Below are positions 1 to 7,529 of a DNA stretch of 64,000 nt, piece after piece. Both the position numbers and the translations under genes were made by a program. The notes under the pieces are model-generated. The model was given only the letters and a program-made list of their open reading frames with translations, was not told where the DNA came from and did no database searches. The DNA is from a bacterium (GTDB taxonomy: Bacteria > Zixibacteria > MSB-5A5 > GN15 > FEB-12): positions 1,302,001 to 1,366,000 of the forward strand of contig JADJGQ010000001.1 of NCBI GenBank assembly GCA_016708025.1, in the 5' to 3' direction. Each line of letters opens with the position of its first letter. The stretch's first letter is position 1.

Positions 1-272
1 TGCGTGACATTCTTGAGAGTAAGCGGTTTGCGTTTGATCTTCTCCCAGAACATCTCTTCTGACGTTACTACCCCCATACGGGTAACGACAAACGTGGCGG
101 GACCCAAGCGATTGAGATCTTCGGCGATCGCCCCCTGCATTCCTTCGAGTGCGGAGACGATGGTCATTACCGAAGTAACGCCGATCACCACTCCGAGCAG
201 GGTCAATCCTGACCGGAGTTTATTCGCGCGAAGCGCGTCATAGGAGATCCTCAGCAGGGCACCAAAGATCAT
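1..272 (-). CDS. MacB-type ABC transporter permease, N-terminal part (cut by window edge)
   Basis: The first 90 codons of an inner-membrane permease of the MacB/FtsX class run off the left edge of the window. The N-terminus has the expected cytoplasmic helix and first membrane segment, containing LLGVVIGVTSVMTIVSALEG, the usual start of the MacB_PCD domain, followed by the beginning of the periplasmic domain. The start ATG (272-270) overlaps the TGA of the upstream ATPase gene as ATGA, so translation is probably coupled. With the ATPase, adaptor and TolC genes before it, this completes a tripartite export system. The substrate cannot be told from this fragment, and the C-terminal membrane helices lie outside the window. 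Confidence 0.88.
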   Translation of the reverse strand, partial: MIFGALLRISYDALRANKLRSGLTLLGVVIGVTSVMTIVSALEGMQGAIAEDLNRLGPATFVVTRMGVVTSEEMFWEKIKRKPLTLKNVT

Positions 273-976
273 CGCACTGTACTTACCCTCGCCTTTTCGC
301 CGGCTCTATCACTGGCGATCTGACCATCGAGAATCGACAATACCCGGTGCGCCCGGGCAGCGATGTCATGTTCATGAGTTACGGTAATGATCGTATTACC
401 TTGCGAATGCAGATGATCGAAGAGCTTCATGATATCTTCGGAGGTTTTACTGTCAAGGTTACCGGTCGGTTCATCGGCAAGAATTAAGGACGGATTATTC
501 ACCAACGCTCGCGCTATCGCGACACGCTGGCGTTGTCCTCCAGAGAGCTCATTCGGTTTGTGCATCATGCGATCGGAAAGCTGGACTTTGTCCAACGCTA
601 CCTTGGCCTTCTCGATCCTCTCTTTGGCGGGAGTGCCGTTGTAGATGAGCGGAAGCTCGACGTTGTGAAGAGAAGTCGCGCGGGCGAGCAGATTGAAAGT
701 CTGAAAGACGAACCCGATCTCGCGGTTGCGGATCGTTGCCAGTTCGTCATCCGACATACCGCTGGCCAACTTGCCATTAAGGTAATAGTCACCCTGGGAA
801 GGAGTATCCAGGCAGCCGATCAGGTTCATAAGAGTTGATTTACCCGAACCGGACGGCCCCATAATGGCGACATATTCACCCTTCTGGATCACGATCGAGA
901 CGCCGCGGAGCGCGTGGACAGTTTCCGCCCCCATCTGATAGGTTTTCCAGAGGTTGTTCGTTTCGATTAGCGCCAT
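269..976 (-). CDS. MacB/LolD-type ABC transporter ATP-binding protein
   Basis: This 235-residue cytoplasmic ATPase should power the permease encoded just downstream. It shows a Walker A motif GPSGSGKST near residues 40-48, a Q-loop (FVFQTFNLL), the signature LSGGQRQRVAIARAL, a Walker B LILADEPTGNLD and a THEHD switch histidine, which is the MacB/LolD pattern. I chose the ATG at 976, only one base after the TAA of the adaptor gene, because a longer reading from 1042 would overlap the adaptor and adds non-homologous residues. The 3' end overlaps the permease start by four bases. MacB-type ATPases usually serve efflux or envelope stress rather than uptake. Confidence 0.93.
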   Translation of the reverse strand: MALIETNNLWKTYQMGAETVHALRGVSIVIQKGEYVAIMGPSGSGKSTLMNLIGCLDTPSQGDYYLNGKLASGMSDDELATIRNREIGFVFQTFNLLARATSLHNVELPLIYNGTPAKERIEKAKVALDKVQLSDRMMHKPNELSGGQRQRVAIARALVNNPSLILADEPTGNLDSKTSEDIMKLFDHLHSQGNTIITVTHEHDIAARAHRVLSILDGQIASDRAGEKARVSTVR

Positions 977-977
977 G

Positions 978-2297
978 TTACGACTTACTCTCTTTCCCAT
1001 CCCCGGAAGACTCGTCGTGAATGACTTTGACGAAGTCTCCATCCTTTATAGTACGCAGTACGCGATACGGTCCAGAAATGACCGAATCTCCCACCTGCAG
1101 GCCGCTGGCGACCTGGACATTCTTCTGATCAGCGATACCGGTCTGGATCTCAACGAAGATTGCCTTACCTTCGCGGATAACAAACGCTCCCCTGAGTTCC
1201 TTCTTCTCTTCCGGCGACTTCTTCGCGGTATCCGCGGAAGTGGTCTCGGCGGCATGAACGGCATTAACCGCTCCGCCAGTGCTGGCCTGCGATTCGCGAG
1301 CAGCCTTGAGGGAGTCCATATCAAAGGAACGGACTACCACAGCGCTATACGGAATGCTCATGACATCGTCGCGTTGGGCAGTGGTAATGTCGACGGTGGC
1401 CGACATACCGGGTCGGACCTTGACCTCGGCTCCCTGAAAGACGACCGTCACCTTGAAGTTGGTTGACTGATCGGTTGAACCCAGGCCCTCAATTATAGCC
1501 GTATTGCCGATCTCGACAACCTCGCCGGGGAATGTCGTGTCGGGGAAGGCATCGACAGAGATCTCGGCGCGCTGGCCGATATCAATCTTGGCAACTTCAG
1601 TCTCGTCAACCTCTACCTCAACCTCAAAGACGTTCAGGTTTGAGATTGTGAGCAACGTCTTTCCCTGTGTGAAGGCGTTCTGAGCAGGTGCTACCTCACC
1701 AACCTCGACATCGACATAAGTAATGATGCCGGGCATGGGGGCAGAGATCCTGGTCTTTTTCAGATTGTCCGTCGCTTTTTCAAAATAGGCCTGCGATTGC
1801 TTGGCGGATGCGGAGGTTGCTTCGTACGAAGACTTGGCGGCCTCAAAAGCATACTTGGCGTTGTCGAAAAGTGATTCGGAGGTCAGGCCATTGTCGAAAA
1901 GCTGCTTCTGGCGGTTGTATTCGCGTTCAGCCTGTTCGAGATCGGACTTTGCACCAGTCATGCGAGCGGAGATCTCATTAAGTGTATAGCGAGCCTGATC
2001 GAGATCGGACTTCGCCTGAATCGTGTCGATCAGCACCAGCAAGTCGCCTGGCTCGACCGTATCTCCTTCTTTGACCGGCAGAGCGATCACTTTGCCGCTG
2101 ACCTCGGCAGTGATATTAACTTTGCTCTTCGGCTGGATTCGACCAGAGGCAGAGACTTTTTCGACCAGATCTTCCTGGGCGACTACCTGCGCATTAACTT
2201 CGGTCTTCTGTTTGGAGTCCGCGGTCAGATTGAAGTAGAGGATAACTCCAACAACAACGACGGCTCCGATAATCAGCCATACTTTCTTGCTTTTCAT
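978..2297 (-). CDS. Periplasmic adaptor of efflux pump (MacA/HlyD family)
   Basis: This 439-residue membrane-fusion protein should bridge the MacB-type transporter and the TolC-like channel encoded on either side of it. It has one N-terminal membrane anchor (residues 7-24), a split biotinyl-lipoyl domain (ASGRIQPKSKVNITAEVSGK and the later ISAPMPGIITYVDVEVGEV), a coiled-coil hairpin between the halves and a beta-barrel domain. The membrane-proximal domain is interrupted by a low-complexity stretch rich in Ala, Thr, Lys and Glu (about residues 330-370). The same place is expanded in the second adaptor at 54962. TolC, MacA, ATPase and permease follow each other with gaps of 30 bases or less, so they form one operon. 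Confidence 0.92.
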   Translation of the reverse strand: MKSKKVWLIIGAVVVVGVILYFNLTADSKQKTEVNAQVVAQEDLVEKVSASGRIQPKSKVNITAEVSGKVIALPVKEGDTVEPGDLLVLIDTIQAKSDLDQARYTLNEISARMTGAKSDLEQAEREYNRQKQLFDNGLTSESLFDNAKYAFEAAKSSYEATSASAKQSQAYFEKATDNLKKTRISAPMPGIITYVDVEVGEVAPAQNAFTQGKTLLTISNLNVFEVEVEVDETEVAKIDIGQRAEISVDAFPDTTFPGEVVEIGNTAIIEGLGSTDQSTNFKVTVVFQGAEVKVRPGMSATVDITTAQRDDVMSIPYSAVVVRSFDMDSLKAARESQASTGGAVNAVHAAETTSADTAKKSPEEKKELRGAFVIREGKAIFVEIQTGIADQKNVQVASGLQVGDSVISGPYRVLRTIKDGDFVKVIHDESSGDGKESKS

Positions 2298-2327
2298 ACG
2301 ATACAGCCTTTGCCTGCTTAGCAGACC

Positions 2328-3650
2328 TTACATCTTGCCCATTGAGTTTTCGAGACGCGAGACAGAGAGATTCAGGTCAAAATCGGCCTGGATCAGCGAT
2401 ACCTGCGCCTGTTTCAAGGAGACCTGGGCGTTCAGCAGATCAAGAATGGTCGCGGCGCCCAGATTATATTTTTCCTGTGTGATCTTCAGATCTTCAGTGG
2501 CCGCATCGACGTTTTCCTGCGAGACCTTTTTCTGTTCGCGCAGTTGCTCGATCTCGAGATAGGTCGACTTGATGTCGCTGGCGGTCAGGTTGCGAGCGTC
2601 GGCGGCTGACGCTTTCGCATTGTTGAAAGCAACACGGCGTGCGGTGACGTTCTGCTCACGCTGGAAGCCATCAAAGATATTCCAGGTCAGCGCGAAGCCG
2701 TAAGTCATAGTGGTGCCGGATTCCCATGAGGAACCACCGTTTTCAGTCCAGTCCTTGCCATAGCCGTATGACAAGAGTGGGGAAAATTTCGGCAAGTAGT
2801 CAGTCTTCGAATCTGTCAGGCGAAGTTTGGCCGCTTTGATATTCCGTTCCTGCGCCAGCAGATCGGGACTATGCGCAAAACCATACTGCAACGCCTCATC
2901 CAGACTGCCGGCGTATTCGCGGACGATGTACTCTGTCGAGAACTGGTGCTCCTGGGTAGGATCGAGGCCGATCGTGTAAGAAAGACTCGCTTTGGTGCTG
3001 ATGACGCTGTTGCGCGCCTGCAGCAGGTTCAACTTGTCATTCCCATATTGGACGCGCTGCTTGAGAACATCAGACTTCGCCGCAGAACCGAGTTCAAAGC
3101 GGGATTGGATCAGCTTAAGCTGTTCTTCCGACCGCTTCACCGCTTCTTCCTGCACGCCGATATTCTGTTCCGCAGCAAGATAGGCGTAGTAGCGAGTCTT
3201 GACCGCCAGGATCAGATCCTGCTCAGAGGAGATGACATCGAGGCCGGCAACCACAGCATCTTCCTTGGCTGCGAGGTACCCAAGTACCGCGTCCGGAAGG
3301 GTAAAGGAAATTCGGCCACCAAAACCGAGCGATTTGTTGGTGAGAGTAACATCGGGGTATTCACCATCGACCAGCGTACCGGAGGAATCTGGTCCTTCAA
3401 ACTTCTGATTGGTGTACTTATTCTTGTACCAATCGTAGGAAGCGTCGATCTTCGGCAAAAACGCGCCGAGAGCCGCACGCTTGCCGGCCTTGGCAAGCTC
3501 TTCGGATCCGCGAGCGGCGATGATCGATGAGCGGTTTTTGAGCGCCATATCAATGGCGTCATCAAGGGTCAGGACAGCGGCCTGAGCCACGCTCCCGAAA
3601 AGTACTACCGCGAATAGGGCGGCGAACAGACCACGTTGCAGAAACTTCAT
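2328..3650 (-). CDS. TolC-family outer membrane efflux channel
   Basis: This 440-residue protein carries a signal peptide (MKFLQRGLFAALFAVVLFGS, cleaved after AQA). The two halves are internally repeated outer_efflux domains rich in long amphipathic helices. Typical signs are LTLDDAIDMALKNRSSIIAA at the mature N-terminus and the paired IQSRFELGSAAKSDVLKQ and TQEKYNLGAATILDLLNAQ motifs, which mark equivalent helices in the two repeats. It should form the trimeric outer-membrane/periplasmic tunnel for the MacAB genes that follow. It begins 18 bases after the Yip1-like gene, so that gene is probably first in the operon. No substrate can be inferred. Confidence 0.93.
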   Translation of the reverse strand: MKFLQRGLFAALFAVVLFGSVAQAAVLTLDDAIDMALKNRSSIIAARGSEELAKAGKRAALGAFLPKIDASYDWYKNKYTNQKFEGPDSSGTLVDGEYPDVTLTNKSLGFGGRISFTLPDAVLGYLAAKEDAVVAGLDVISSEQDLILAVKTRYYAYLAAEQNIGVQEEAVKRSEEQLKLIQSRFELGSAAKSDVLKQRVQYGNDKLNLLQARNSVISTKASLSYTIGLDPTQEHQFSTEYIVREYAGSLDEALQYGFAHSPDLLAQERNIKAAKLRLTDSKTDYLPKFSPLLSYGYGKDWTENGGSSWESGTTMTYGFALTWNIFDGFQREQNVTARRVAFNNAKASAADARNLTASDIKSTYLEIEQLREQKKVSQENVDAATEDLKITQEKYNLGAATILDLLNAQVSLKQAQVSLIQADFDLNLSVSRLENSMGKM

Positions 3651-3668
3651 CTATCTCTCCTTACAATA

Positions 3669-4393
3669 TTAAAACATCGATGCTATCCAGGTGTAAGCGA
3701 CATGAATGACTGCTACCAGGCCAGCGGACAGCAGAGCGACTGCGTATCCCTTGTTCCTGGAGATCTTCAGACAGGCCGCGAAACCTATACTTAGTACAAT
3801 GATCTCCCAGATATGGAAGACGGAAAGTTTGGACAACGCAATATAGGCGGGACTTTCGATGCCCAGATGAGCAACCAGCACCGCGGGCGAAAAGCTGACT
3901 GCCAGACTGCCTTTGGCTAACACCAGCGGCAGCAGCAGTACCATGGTGCCAAAAAGTAAAGAAGCTCTCCGTACAGTGAAACGGACAACAACTGCCTAAA
4001 TGTGGCTTGTCCGCCAAAGACGAAATTCCCCCAAAATGAGGCGAGCGCGGCGATCAGGAGCGGAGCCAGCAATAACGCCAATGTCCCAAAGATAGGAGTG
4101 GTTACTGCCATGATCGATTGCATGCGTTCTTTGGTCATGCCAGGACTGTTTTGCATTTGCTCCTGGAATTCGGGGTTCTGCCATTGCGTCTCGAAGATGA
4201 CATCGGCCATCAGAATGAACGAGATGGCAGCAATAATACCAATGAGTATCCAGGGAAGAAGGATCTTCGGGGATTCCGCCAGTTTCTGAAAGAAGCTCGT
4301 TGGGGCAGTAAAAACTTCCCATAGGCCGCGCAGAGCAAGGCCCTTGTTTTCGGGGAGCGCCGTTGCGCTCATATCGAGATTAGTCTCCGGCAT
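3669..4393 (-). pseudogene. Yip1-domain membrane protein, frameshifted
   Basis: Two adjacent reading frames together make one Yip1-family inner-membrane protein of about 241 residues. The first part (4393 to about 3948) holds the cytoplasmic N-terminus (FTAPTSFFQKLAESP), two hydrophobic helices and the start of a third. The frame is lost after GELLYFL. The second frame resumes at MVLLLPLVLAKG and supplies three more helices. One extra G in the short run at about 3948-3950 (TTGGCACC to TTGGGCACC) would restore an uninterrupted reading FLGTMVLLLP. I chose the ATG at 4393 because AGGGAG lies seven bases before it, and an ATG at 4408 has no such site. Either the gene is recently broken or the sequence has a one-base error. 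Its role beside an efflux operon is unknown. Confidence 0.75.
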
Positions 4394-4581
4394 AGTATTC
4401 TCCCTCATGGCTTTTGTAAACGGATGGATTGTCCAAAAGTTTCAGTACCTAGTGTACAGAGTTGCATACTTGCGGCAGAGATTAATATTCAGATAAAAAA
4501 GGATGGGTCGTCGTATCAGGCGGCCTAACCAGCGACTGTCTTCGGCATCCCTGCCCGAACGTCTGTTGTGTGCGGATCTGG

Positions 4582-5535
4582 TTAGACCCGCTGCGCGTGT
4601 CGATCTTCCAGCGCCTCGATATATTTTTCCGCCGCCACAGCCGCGGTGGTTCCATCGCCGACGGCATTGGTCACCTGGCGCACTAATTGCGCGCGGACAT
4701 CGCCACACGCAAAGATACCAGGGACGGAGGTCTCCATCCGGTCATTGGTCAGGATATACCCTCCCTCGTCTTTGCGCAGTTGCTCGCGGACCAGATTGGA
4801 ATTAGGACGGAAACCGACATATATAAAGACCGCGCCGACATCAAGTGTCGAAAGTTGACCGGATTTCAGGTTTTTCAGGGTAAGGCTGGAAATGATGCCA
4901 CCATTTCCGTTGACCTCTTCAACCGCTGAATCCCAGATAAACTCGATCTTGGGGTTCGCGAAAGCCCGTTGCTGGATGATCTTCTGGGCGCGTAGCTCAT
5001 CGCGACGATGTATGATGTAGACTTTGGAGCCGTACTTGGTCAGATATGCCCCCTCTTCAACTGCCGCATCTCCGCCACCCACGACCGCAATTACCTTATC
5101 CCGGAAGAATGCGCCATCACATATGGCACAGTATGAGACACCTTTGCCGCCATATTCCTGCTCTCCGGGAATATTGAGTCGCACTGGAGAGCCACCAGTT
5201 GAGAGAATGAGCGCTTTGGCGCGATAGGTATTGCCGGATGCGCACCGGGCGATACGGTCTTCGCCCTCAGTGTAGACTTCCTCGACCTCTTCCATTTCGA
5301 TCTCAAGACCGAATTTCTTGGCATGGTCGGTAAAGCGCTGGCCGAGTTCAGCCCCACTGATATGTTCAAACCCGAGATAATCTTCCACTTCTCCGGTAAG
5401 GGCAATCTGCCCACCCGGGAGATATTTCTCAAGACAGACGGTTTTTCTGCGAGCGCGGGCGCTATACATACCGGCGCAGAGGCCACCCGGGCCGCCGCCG
5501 ACTACAATCACTTCGTATTGCTTTTCCTGTGCCAT
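4582..5535 (-). CDS. trxB: Thioredoxin-disulfide reductase
   Basis: This 317-residue cytoplasmic flavoprotein transfers electrons from NADPH to thioredoxin. The N-terminal FAD motif is VGGGPGGLCAGMYSARA. The redox-active pair is C136-A-I-C139 followed by D, the second nucleotide site is GGGDAAVEEGAYL with the NADPH-specific HRRDELRA, and the C-terminal FAD motif is GIFACGDV. Length and order match bacterial low-molecular-weight TrxB. The start is preceded by AAGGA eight bases upstream. It lies 65 bases downstream of the cobalamin adenosyltransferase gene and may share its transcript, although the functions are unrelated. No thioredoxin gene is in the window. Confidence 0.95.
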   Translation of the reverse strand: MAQEKQYEVIVVGGGPGGLCAGMYSARARRKTVCLEKYLPGGQIALTGEVEDYLGFEHISGAELGQRFTDHAKKFGLEIEMEEVEEVYTEGEDRIARCASGNTYRAKALILSTGGSPVRLNIPGEQEYGGKGVSYCAICDGAFFRDKVIAVVGGGDAAVEEGAYLTKYGSKVYIIHRRDELRAQKIIQQRAFANPKIEFIWDSAVEEVNGNGGIISSLTLKNLKSGQLSTLDVGAVFIYVGFRPNSNLVREQLRKDEGGYILTNDRMETSVPGIFACGDVRAQLVRQVTNAVGDGTTAAVAAEKYIEALEDRHAQRV

Positions 5536-5600
5536 TCAGTGCATCCTTTTCGACTTCACATTCGCGTCAAATCAGAAAACGAGCGAATGTGGTCAGATAG

Positions 5601-6143
5601 TTACCAATCGACCCCTTTTTGGGCGAGGATCCCTTTTTGGTAGGGATGTTTGATCTCTCGCATTTCAGTTACGAGGTCAGCTCGTTCCTTCAGCCAATCC
5701 GAGGCGCCGCGGCCGGTTATGACCAGATTTTTCAACGGATCGCGAGCGGCCACGATCTCTTCAAGTTCATCCTGAGTGACCAAACCCAAAGAATAGGCGA
5801 CATTCAGTTCATCGAGAATCACTAATGGATACTGCCCTGAACGCAATTTCTCCAGGGCGAGAGCGACCCCATTGCGGGCAGCTTCGCGATGTTCTTCGAA
5901 TGACTTCTGGTCATCCAGAATACCAACAAATCCTTCCCCGATAACATGCAATTCCACATTTGGTTCAAGTCGTTTGAGTCCCTTCAATTCACCATACTTC
6001 CACGAGCCTTTGACGAATTGAATCAAGCAGATATTCCAATTGTATCCGACAGCGCGAACACACATACCGAGCGCGGCAGTGGTCTTCCCTTTGCCGTCGC
6101 CCGTGTATACTATCAATAGTCCAGTAGTCGAGTCTTTTTGCAT
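5601..6143 (-). CDS. cobO: Cob(I)alamin / corrinoid adenosyltransferase, CobO/BtuR family
   Basis: This 180-residue cytoplasmic enzyme transfers the 5'-deoxyadenosyl group of ATP to the cobalt of corrinoids. It has the CobA/CobO/BtuR P-loop TGDGKGKTTAALGMCVRA (P-loop residues 15-22), the segment ICLIQFVKGSWKYGELKGL and the Walker-B-like VILDELNVAYSLGLV, all diagnostic of this family rather than PduO or EutT. AAGGT lies six bases before the ATG. No other corrin-synthesis gene is present. The cobalamin-riboswitch-controlled outer-membrane receptor at 52565 suggests the cell imports corrinoids and uses this enzyme to make the coenzyme form. No riboswitch is visible in the 247 bases before this gene. 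Confidence 0.94.
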   Translation of the reverse strand: MQKDSTTGLLIVYTGDGKGKTTAALGMCVRAVGYNWNICLIQFVKGSWKYGELKGLKRLEPNVELHVIGEGFVGILDDQKSFEEHREAARNGVALALEKLRSGQYPLVILDELNVAYSLGLVTQDELEEIVAARDPLKNLVITGRGASDWLKERADLVTEMREIKHPYQKGILAQKGVDW

Positions 6144-6268
6144 ATATTACCTTAGAACCCGTAAATGTAGCCGAAAGGGGCACTTGGGGAAAGCACTTTT
6201 TCGGAAGTTCCTCTCTTTTGTCTCGCAACAGATTACCCACCTTTTTGTGAAAAAAGTAACGAAAGTAG

Positions 6269-6297
6269 TTGACTTAAAGGTCTATGTTCTGTAACTT
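6269..6297 (+). promoter_or_regulatory. Probable sigma-70 promoter of the Rrf2-type regulator
   Basis: TTGACT (6269-6274) and TAACTT (6292-6297) are separated by 17 bases on the plus strand. Transcription would start near 6304, about 87 bases before the Rrf2 gene, placing the palindrome at 6320-6342 in the early transcribed region. The opposite strand upstream belongs to cobO, so this region serves both directions. Confidence 0.6.
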
Positions 6298-6319
6298 TGC
6301 CGATATAAAGACATAAAGT

Positions 6320-6342
6320 ATCGGATAAGTAGCTTATCCGAT
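6320..6342. promoter_or_regulatory. Perfect 10-bp-arm palindrome, candidate operator for the Rrf2 regulator
   Basis: The arms ATCGGATAAG and CTTATCCGAT are exact reverse complements around a three-base spacer TAG. The site lies about 15-40 bases downstream of the predicted transcription start and 48 bases before the regulator's ATG. Rrf2 proteins bind dyad-symmetric sites of about this size and often repress their own genes, so an autoregulatory operator is the simplest reading. It has no T-tract and is not a terminator. Confidence 0.55.
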
Positions 6343-6390
6343 GAGAGGTTTCGTTTTTTATAACGTGGCCCTTGGGCAAGGTAGGTCGCT

Positions 6391-6822
6391 ATGCAATTCA
6401 CCAAGGCGGAAGAGTATGGGATGTTTGGCGTCCTGTATCTGGCGGAGAAAGACCGTCAAATCGTAACCCCGCTTTCGGAGATCTCGGAATCACAAAATAT
6501 TCCGGAGAAATTCCTCGCCAAGATCTTCCAGTCACTCTCAAAATCGGGGATCGTGCGATCCCATCGTGGCGTCCGCGGCGGGTTCACTCTCGCTCGCGAT
6601 CCGAAAGAGATCACGATCAAAGAGGTGTTGGAGACGATTCAAGGTCCCTACCATCTCATGAAGTGTATCAAGGACATTCGGACGTGCGATCGGAACGGGC
6701 ACCACTTCTGTGCTTTGCGTGAAGTTGTGATGATCGCAGAGCGGCAGTTGGTCTCGGTTTTCGAGCAATACACGGTTGCCGATCTGATCGAATGGCAGCG
6801 GAGCAAGGCGGTAAAAGGCTAA
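6391..6822 (+). CDS. Rrf2-family transcriptional regulator, probably Fe-S sensing
   Basis: This 143-residue protein has the Rrf2 winged-helix domain (residues 1-85: TKAEEYGMFGVLYLAEKD, then RSHRGVRGGFTLARDPKEIT, the characteristic wing). Three cysteines, C92, C99 and C107, fall where IscR/NsrR-type members hold an Fe-S cluster, so redox, nitric oxide or cluster sensing is likely. The spacing C-x6-C-x7-C is slightly wider than in IscR. The start has AAGGTAGG a few bases upstream. It is not followed by isc or suf genes. The next gene is dcd, which has its own promoter, so targets beyond its own operator cannot be named. Confidence 0.92.
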   Translation: MQFTKAEEYGMFGVLYLAEKDRQIVTPLSEISESQNIPEKFLAKIFQSLSKSGIVRSHRGVRGGFTLARDPKEITIKEVLETIQGPYHLMKCIKDIRTCDRNGHHFCALREVVMIAERQLVSVFEQYTVADLIEWQRSKAVKG

Positions 6823-6854
6823 GACTAAAAATGTCGCAAATGGGCGTTATTTAG

Positions 6855-6883
6855 TTTACTTTGCGAAAAAATTCACGTATAAT
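6855..6883 (+). promoter_or_regulatory. Sigma-70-type promoter of the dcd gene
   Basis: TTTACT (6855-6860), a 17-base spacer and a consensus TATAAT (6878-6883) precede the dCTP deaminase gene. Transcription should start near 6890, downstream of the ATG at 6886. This decides in favour of the ATG at 6922 as the translation start. Confidence 0.72.
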
Positions 6884-6921
6884 CGATGAAACGTGGATTT
6901 TTCAGCGGAGGAAATGACGCC

Positions 6922-7497
6922 ATGCCGGTAAAGTCAGATCGATGGATCATTGAGATGGCCAAAAACCATCAGATGATCGCTCCGTTCGCCGAAAGCCAGG
7001 TTCGTACCGGCATCAGTTTCGGGGTCTCGTCCTACGGCTACGACTTCAGTCTCGCAGACGAGTTCAAAATGTTTGACCCCGAGGCCACGCAGATCATTGA
7101 CCCCAAGATACCCGGTTCAGCCGCCTTTGTAGACATTAAGGCGGCTTCTGTCGTTCTCCCCCCCAATTCTTTCATGCTGGGTCGCTCGCGCGAGTATTTC
7201 AAGATCCCGCGCAATGTCATAACGGTCTGTTTTGGCAAATCGACCTATGCACGATCGGGGGTAATTGTGAATGTCACACCTTTTGAACCTGAATGGGAAG
7301 GGTACGCGACGGTCTCGATGGCCAATAGCTCTCCCCGCCCGGTCAGAGTGTATGCCAATGAAGGAATTGCCCAGATCCTGTTCATCGAATCCGATGAGCT
7401 TTGTCAGACCTCATACGGCGACAAAAAAGGAAAGTATCAAGGGCAAAAGGATATAACGTTGTCGAAAGTTGAGTCAGCGCCGATATCAGAAGAGTGA
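6922..7497 (+). CDS. dcd: dCTP deaminase
   Basis: This 191-residue cytoplasmic enzyme deaminates dCTP to dUTP in dTMP synthesis. It shows the family core: SYGYDFSLADEF, the active-site region GRSREYFKIPRNVITVCFGKSTYARSGV with the catalytic-type G-K-S-T-Y-A-R-S-G-V block, NVTPFEPEWEGYATV and the C-terminal lid YGDKKGKYQGQKDI. I start it at MPVKSDRWI because GCGGAGG lies ten bases before that ATG and the TATAAT promoter puts the transcription start after the upstream ATG at 6886. The bifunctional dCTP deaminase/dUTPase forms are close relatives, and I cannot separate them by eye. The PFOR gene follows 32 bases later. Confidence 0.93.
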   Translation: MPVKSDRWIIEMAKNHQMIAPFAESQVRTGISFGVSSYGYDFSLADEFKMFDPEATQIIDPKIPGSAAFVDIKAASVVLPPNSFMLGRSREYFKIPRNVITVCFGKSTYARSGVIVNVTPFEPEWEGYATVSMANSSPRPVRVYANEGIAQILFIESDELCQTSYGDKKGKYQGQKDITLSKVESAPISEE

Positions 7498-7529
7498 TAT
7501 TGGGGCATAAGAATAAGCAGGAGTTGGTT

